A stretch of 25,442 nucleotides of DNA from Desulfobacteraceae bacterium (GTDB lineage Bacteria; Desulfobacterota; DSM-4660; Desulfatiglandales; B25-G16). The notes beneath the pieces were generated by a model that saw only the letters and a program-made list of their open reading frames with translations, did not search any database and was not told where the DNA came from. A program made the translations under genes and the position numbers. Below, piece after piece: positions 22,495 to 25,442 of this stretch. The number at the start of each line of letters is the position of its first letter. Position 1 is the first letter of the stretch. The stretch lies in contig JAUWZC010000006.1 in NCBI GenBank assembly GCA_030615565.1, positions 1-25,442 of the forward strand, read 5' to 3'.

Positions 22495-22949
22495 TTGTTG
22501 TAAATGTGATATTGCGTTTTGCGCGTTTGAAACCCGTAACTTGATGTCTTCATAACCCAATATCTTAACATTTTTGTCAGGTTTTTTTAGCGTTCAGTAC
22601 AAAATGATGATTAGGTTGAGTAAAACGGTTATCGGTTGCGCAGCTCGAATCGGTTAACGGTTAACGTCATACGAAACCAGCAGCCTCTCGGCCCTGAGTA
22701 GCTCGAGGCCGAAGGGCGCAACCGAGGAACGTTAGACGAAACCAACATCGATTCGCCTCCCCGGCCCGTATCCCGACTTTCGGGAGACGGGCAAGTAATG
22801 TGATATTTACTCCATCAACTCGTCGGTTTGAGGCGAAGCTTCGCTCGTAACACGTAACCCAAAACACTATAGATTTGATCAGTTACCCACGGTAACGTCA
22901 AAGTCCGGGGGATGGGTAGCTTACGCCTTAGGCGTACAACGGACTGTCA
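22495..22949. other. Intergenic region with hairpin repeats
   Basis: No gene. A stretch at 22622-22652 (AAACGGTT, then CGCAGCTCG and ATCGG) resembles 5350-5380, in front of the four-helix-bundle gene. A CTCGGCC/CGAGGCCGA hairpin at about 22684-22718 recurs at about 23026-23057 inside the next element. TCCCGACTTTCGGGA lies at 22771-22785. Confidence 0.6.
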
Positions 22950-23156
22950 GACAGGAGGATGTCTTTTTTTGTTTTATGCCCTGAAATAAGGTTCTGTCTT
23001 GGGCCGTTTCAAAATGGTTTAGAGCCTCTCGGCCCTGAGCTCGAGGCCGAAGGGCAATTTGCCAATGTTATTATAAGCTCCGTCTATTTAAACCATTTTG
23101 AAACGGCCACTTCTGTGCATTTATTAGGGCATAACAAAAAAAGACATCCTCCTGTC
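22950..23156. repeat. 207-bp inverted-repeat (MITE-like) element, right of the AOR genes
   Basis: The ends GACAGGAGGATGTCTTTTTT and on to ATGCCCT (22950-22982) are inverted at 23126-23156. A second inner pair, GGGCCGTTTCAAAATGGTTT (23001-23020) and its near-complement (about 23089-23107), makes almost the whole element one long hairpin. The ends share GATGTCTTTTTTT...ATGCCCT with 19240-19425. It sits 100 bases beyond the moaA stop. An open frame across it (22959-23402) has no ribosome site. Confidence 0.75.
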
Positions 23157-23256
23157 TTTGCCAGTACATCCGCTCTTTCGTGTTTGAAAAAAAATACCCA
23201 TGCCCAATCCGCCAGAAGAAATCAATATGCTATGTTTCACTATGACGTGGTCCTGA

Positions 23257-24237
23257 TCAGCCACCAATGGAACACATTTTTCGGTAAACCCCTTGGTGAT
23301 TATCAAGGTTCAGGGCATGGCATTTTGGTTTTAAGTCTACTGCCTTTAAAAAGACCTCAATTATCGCCTCGTCCAGACAACCTTTTCTTAACGGATCTTT
23401 AATGTCTACCTCTGTATTTGAAAGTAGACATGGTAATATCATTCCATTGGCAGTCAACCTGAGTCTATTACAATCCTGGCAAAAGGAATCACTAATTGCA
23501 CTTATGAAACCTATCTCCCCTTTACCCCCATAAAATCTAAATCTCGTTGCCGGACCATCATTTTGCCCTGGCACAACTGGTATCAGCGGCCCAAATTTAT
23601 CAATAAGAGCCTTTTCTATCTCAGAGTTAGGAATAAAGGCCATGCTATTAGACTCAAAACCAATAGGCATACATTCTATGAATCTGATATGATATGGTTG
23701 CTCAATAGCAAGACGACCAAAATCCAGCACTTCATTATCATTTATGCCTTTCATTATGACTACATTTAACTTTATGGGATAGAACCCCATATCTCTGGCC
23801 TTTTCTATCCCTTCCCAGACCTCGTTGAAATAATCGAACCGGGTAATTAATTTAAAGTTCAATCTCTTCAAGCTGTCAAGGCTTACATTAATCCTTTTTA
23901 TACCTGCGGCCTTTAACATCTCAAGATTATCTCTAAGATAGACCCCATTAGTTGTTAAAGATATATCATTAATACCCTTTAGGGCCGCAAGCATTGGTAT
24001 AAATTCCTGTACATCTTTCCTGACGAGGGGTTCTCCTCCTGTCAGCCTGATCTTATTTATACCCAATCTTATGCCAATCCTCACAATCCTGAGGAGTTCC
24101 TCATAGCGCAAAATTTCTTTATGTCTTAGCTTTCTTTCACCCTCAGGTGGCATACAGTAAATACAGCGCAGATTACACCTGTCAGTAATGGATATCCTGA
24201 GGTAGTTTATCCTCCTATCAAATCTGTCAACTAACAT
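23257..24237 (-). CDS. moaA: GTP 3',8-cyclase MoaA
   Basis: A radical-SAM enzyme of 326 residues that makes 3',8-cyclo-GTP, the first step of molybdenum/tungsten cofactor synthesis. It shows the SAM-cluster motif C21-x3-C25-x2-C28 ('DRCNLRCIYCMPPEG'), 'RLTGGEPLVRKD', 'LTTNGVYL', 'INVSLDSL', 'NVVIMKGIND' and 'RFIECMPIG'. The C-terminal second cluster has ligands C254, C257 and C271 ('CQDCNRLRLTANG'). The C-terminal Gly-Gly needed for catalysis is present (SIGG). It is complete and follows mobB on the same strand after a 143-base gap, so it may be cotranscribed with it. Confidence 0.95.
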   Translation of the reverse strand: MLVDRFDRRINYLRISITDRCNLRCIYCMPPEGERKLRHKEILRYEELLRIVRIGIRLGINKIRLTGGEPLVRKDVQEFIPMLAALKGINDISLTTNGVYLRDNLEMLKAAGIKRINVSLDSLKRLNFKLITRFDYFNEVWEGIEKARDMGFYPIKLNVVIMKGINDNEVLDFGRLAIEQPYHIRFIECMPIGFESNSMAFIPNSEIEKALIDKFGPLIPVVPGQNDGPATRFRFYGGKGEIGFISAISDSFCQDCNRLRLTANGMILPCLLSNTEVDIKDPLRKGCLDEAIIEVFLKAVDLKPKCHALNLDNHQGVYRKMCSIGG

Positions 24238-24380
24238 TTGTCCTCAGTACTGGTTGCTGGTTTTTTGTTCCTGGATACTGGATACTTGGAACTCATAACT
24301 ATCCTTAAATTCACTATCTAGTATCTATCATCCAACATCAATCTACAATTAGTCAACTTTAGGCACTTTAGGCACTTAGA

Positions 24381-25088
24381 TCAGGGTATCTCAATTTCAA
24401 CTGTCCCCTTTTTAAACCCCTTTAAAGAAGACAACATTGCCAGAATAGTATTTTTAAATAAACTAGATGTAAATGGGTTTAAGGGGAACGTGGTACCGTC
24501 AATCTTAATAGAAATTGGAGGATTCAAGGAGACACATTTATCAATGGTTTCTTTCCCATCTACAATTCCCCTGGAAAGTTCAAAACAGCTCTCATATCCA
24601 CAATGACCGCAGTTTAGATTAGGCAACTTGAAAGACCGTTCAGCTACAATAGTGGACATCTTTTTTATATGATCATCATTTTCAATAGTAAAATCAGAGA
24701 TATTTTTATCAAAACTTGCTGTGAAGAGCTGCAACCCGTCAAACAATTCCTTTCCCTCACCTTTGTTTCTTACGCAAACAATCTTTGGAAATGTCTTTCC
24801 CTTTTTAAACCCCTCTATCAATACAATATCACAGTTAACATATGTCAGGATATCCTCTATCCTTTTCTCTCCTTTTAAGATTATTTCTGTCTCTAAAGAG
24901 GAAATGGCTGAAACAAAAGGCACATATGATCTGTATTTTGATGTATCAGTGTCAGGAAAATCAATATCGCGTGAAACATGTTTAAGAATAGCAACCCCGT
25001 ACCCCATTCTTGATAGTTCCTGAGATAATCTGATAACTAATGTGGTCTTTCCACTTTTTTTATAACCAATTACTCCAACTGCCTTCAC
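24381..25088 (-). CDS. mobB: MobB (molybdopterin-guanine dinucleotide GTPase) with C-terminal Fe-S domain
   Basis: A 235-residue protein. Residues 1-150 are MobB: P-loop GYKKSGKTT (8-16), 'LKHVSRDIDFPDTDTSKYRS' and 'DIVLIEGFKKG' (Walker B region). MobB is a GTP-binding accessory to MGD formation. Residues 155-190 add a four-cysteine Fe-S module, C160-x2-C163-x4-C168...C185 ('CGHCGYESC...IDKC'), as in RnfB and Acs-type FeS domains. A short beta region of unknown role follows. The E. coli MobB lacks the Fe-S part. It lies 36 bases after the ModE-like gene and belongs to the modE-mobB-moaA strand. Confidence 0.88.
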   Translation of the reverse strand: MKAVGVIGYKKSGKTTLVIRLSQELSRMGYGVAILKHVSRDIDFPDTDTSKYRSYVPFVSAISSLETEIILKGEKRIEDILTYVNCDIVLIEGFKKGKTFPKIVCVRNKGEGKELFDGLQLFTASFDKNISDFTIENDDHIKKMSTIVAERSFKLPNLNCGHCGYESCFELSRGIVDGKETIDKCVSLNPPISIKIDGTTFPLNPFTSSLFKNTILAMLSSLKGFKKGTVEIEIP

Positions 25089-25124
25089 CTTAAACCCCCT
25101 TGAGTTTTTGTTAAAGCTCTCTTC

Positions 25125-25439
25125 TTACTTAAAAATCTTTTTAAAGATCTTCTCATCTGCCTTCTGGCAATCCTTTTTTAGCCGAGTGTAATTCATTAAA
25201 AGTTTTTTCCCATCCTCTGTTAAACGAGACCCATGTCTCCTTTCAGTTAGTACGATCTTTTTATTCAGATGACCTTCTGTGGCCTTAATCTTTCCCCATA
25301 CCCCCCTATAGGACATCTTCATTATTTTGGCAGTCTGATTTATTGAACCTGTTTGTTCAATTAACTCAAAAATCCTCTGCCGACCCTCTCCAATGATAAT
25401 ATTGCCCTTACTGTCTTCCAGCCATTGTCTTGATTTCAA
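25125..25439 (-). CDS. ModE-type winged-helix regulator (DNA-binding domain only)
   Basis: A 104-residue protein with the ModE/LysR-type winged helix: 'RQRIFELIEQTGSINQTAKIM', 'MSYRGVWGKIKATEG', then 'ERRHGSRLTEDGKKLLMNY'. This is the ModE N-terminal domain. The molybdate-binding MOP/TOBE half of E. coli ModE is missing, so it would be a single-domain variant. A start at TTG (25439) is possible, but the frame is open to the window edge and the true start may lie beyond. It heads the mobB-moaA strand and probably regulates molybdate or tungstate uptake or cofactor genes. Confidence 0.8.
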   Translation of the reverse strand: MKSRQWLEDSKGNIIIGEGRQRIFELIEQTGSINQTAKIMKMSYRGVWGKIKATEGHLNKKIVLTERRHGSRLTEDGKKLLMNYTRLKKDCQKADEKIFKKIFK

Positions 25440-25442
25440 TTT

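Noticed and set aside
22959..23402. 147-codon open frame downstream of the ferredoxin gene
   Set aside because: It runs through the inverted-repeat element and antisense into the 3' end of moaA, with no ribosome site and no recognisable domain.

Overview
The window looks like chromosomal DNA of an anaerobic Gram-negative bacterium, most likely a Desulfobacterota (deltaproteobacterial) lineage or a close neighbour. The reasons are a tungsten/molybdenum aldehyde ferredoxin oxidoreductase (AOR) operon next to molybdenum-cofactor genes, a selenocysteine elongation factor (SelB), a PEP-CTERM protein behind a sigma-54 promoter, and a giant surface protein ending in a CFI-box sorting signal. The taxon is an inference from gene content; no rRNA is present.

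Layout. 1-3660: a toxin-antitoxin (TA) cluster (Phd antitoxin, DUF2283 protein, PIN toxin with antitoxin, ParE antitoxin with a broken ParE, MazF with antitoxin) set in about 1 kb of palindromic repeats. 4217-11921: a cell-surface block with a PEP-CTERM protein (sigma-54 promoter, strong terminator), a four-helix-bundle protein, a PilZ protein fused to a degenerate histidine-kinase dimerisation domain, and a 1508-residue beta-helix/PKD/CFI-box protein. 11925-15155: a mosaic of three small GIY-YIG nuclease genes, an intact MazEF-type pair, an orphan antitoxin, a true tRNA-Asn and several decayed copies of that tRNA invaded by short palindromes. 15609-17732: a 6S-like structured RNA followed by selB. 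18177-22494: a NarI-like membrane cytochrome fused to ferredoxin clusters, then a zinc-ribbon protein, AOR and a four-cluster ferredoxin. 23257-25439, minus strand: ModE-like regulator, MobB with an Fe-S domain, and MoaA.

How the genes fit together. moaA and mobB could supply the pterin cofactor for the AOR, the four-cluster ferredoxin could take its electrons, and the membrane cytochrome/ferredoxin protein could pass them to the quinone pool. The PEP-CTERM and CFI-box proteins are probably processed by C-terminal sorting enzymes encoded elsewhere, and the PilZ protein may tie surface state to cyclic di-GMP.

The least ordinary content lies between genes. At least six families of small inverted-repeat elements are present. 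Among them are a 109-bp inverted pair 6 kb apart ending just upstream of the giant surface gene, two related approximately 200-bp elements bracketing the AOR genes, and a tRNA-Asn-derived array interleaved with GIY-YIG and TA genes. That array is the best candidate here for an undescribed mobile system. No CRISPR array, transposase or integrase gene was seen.
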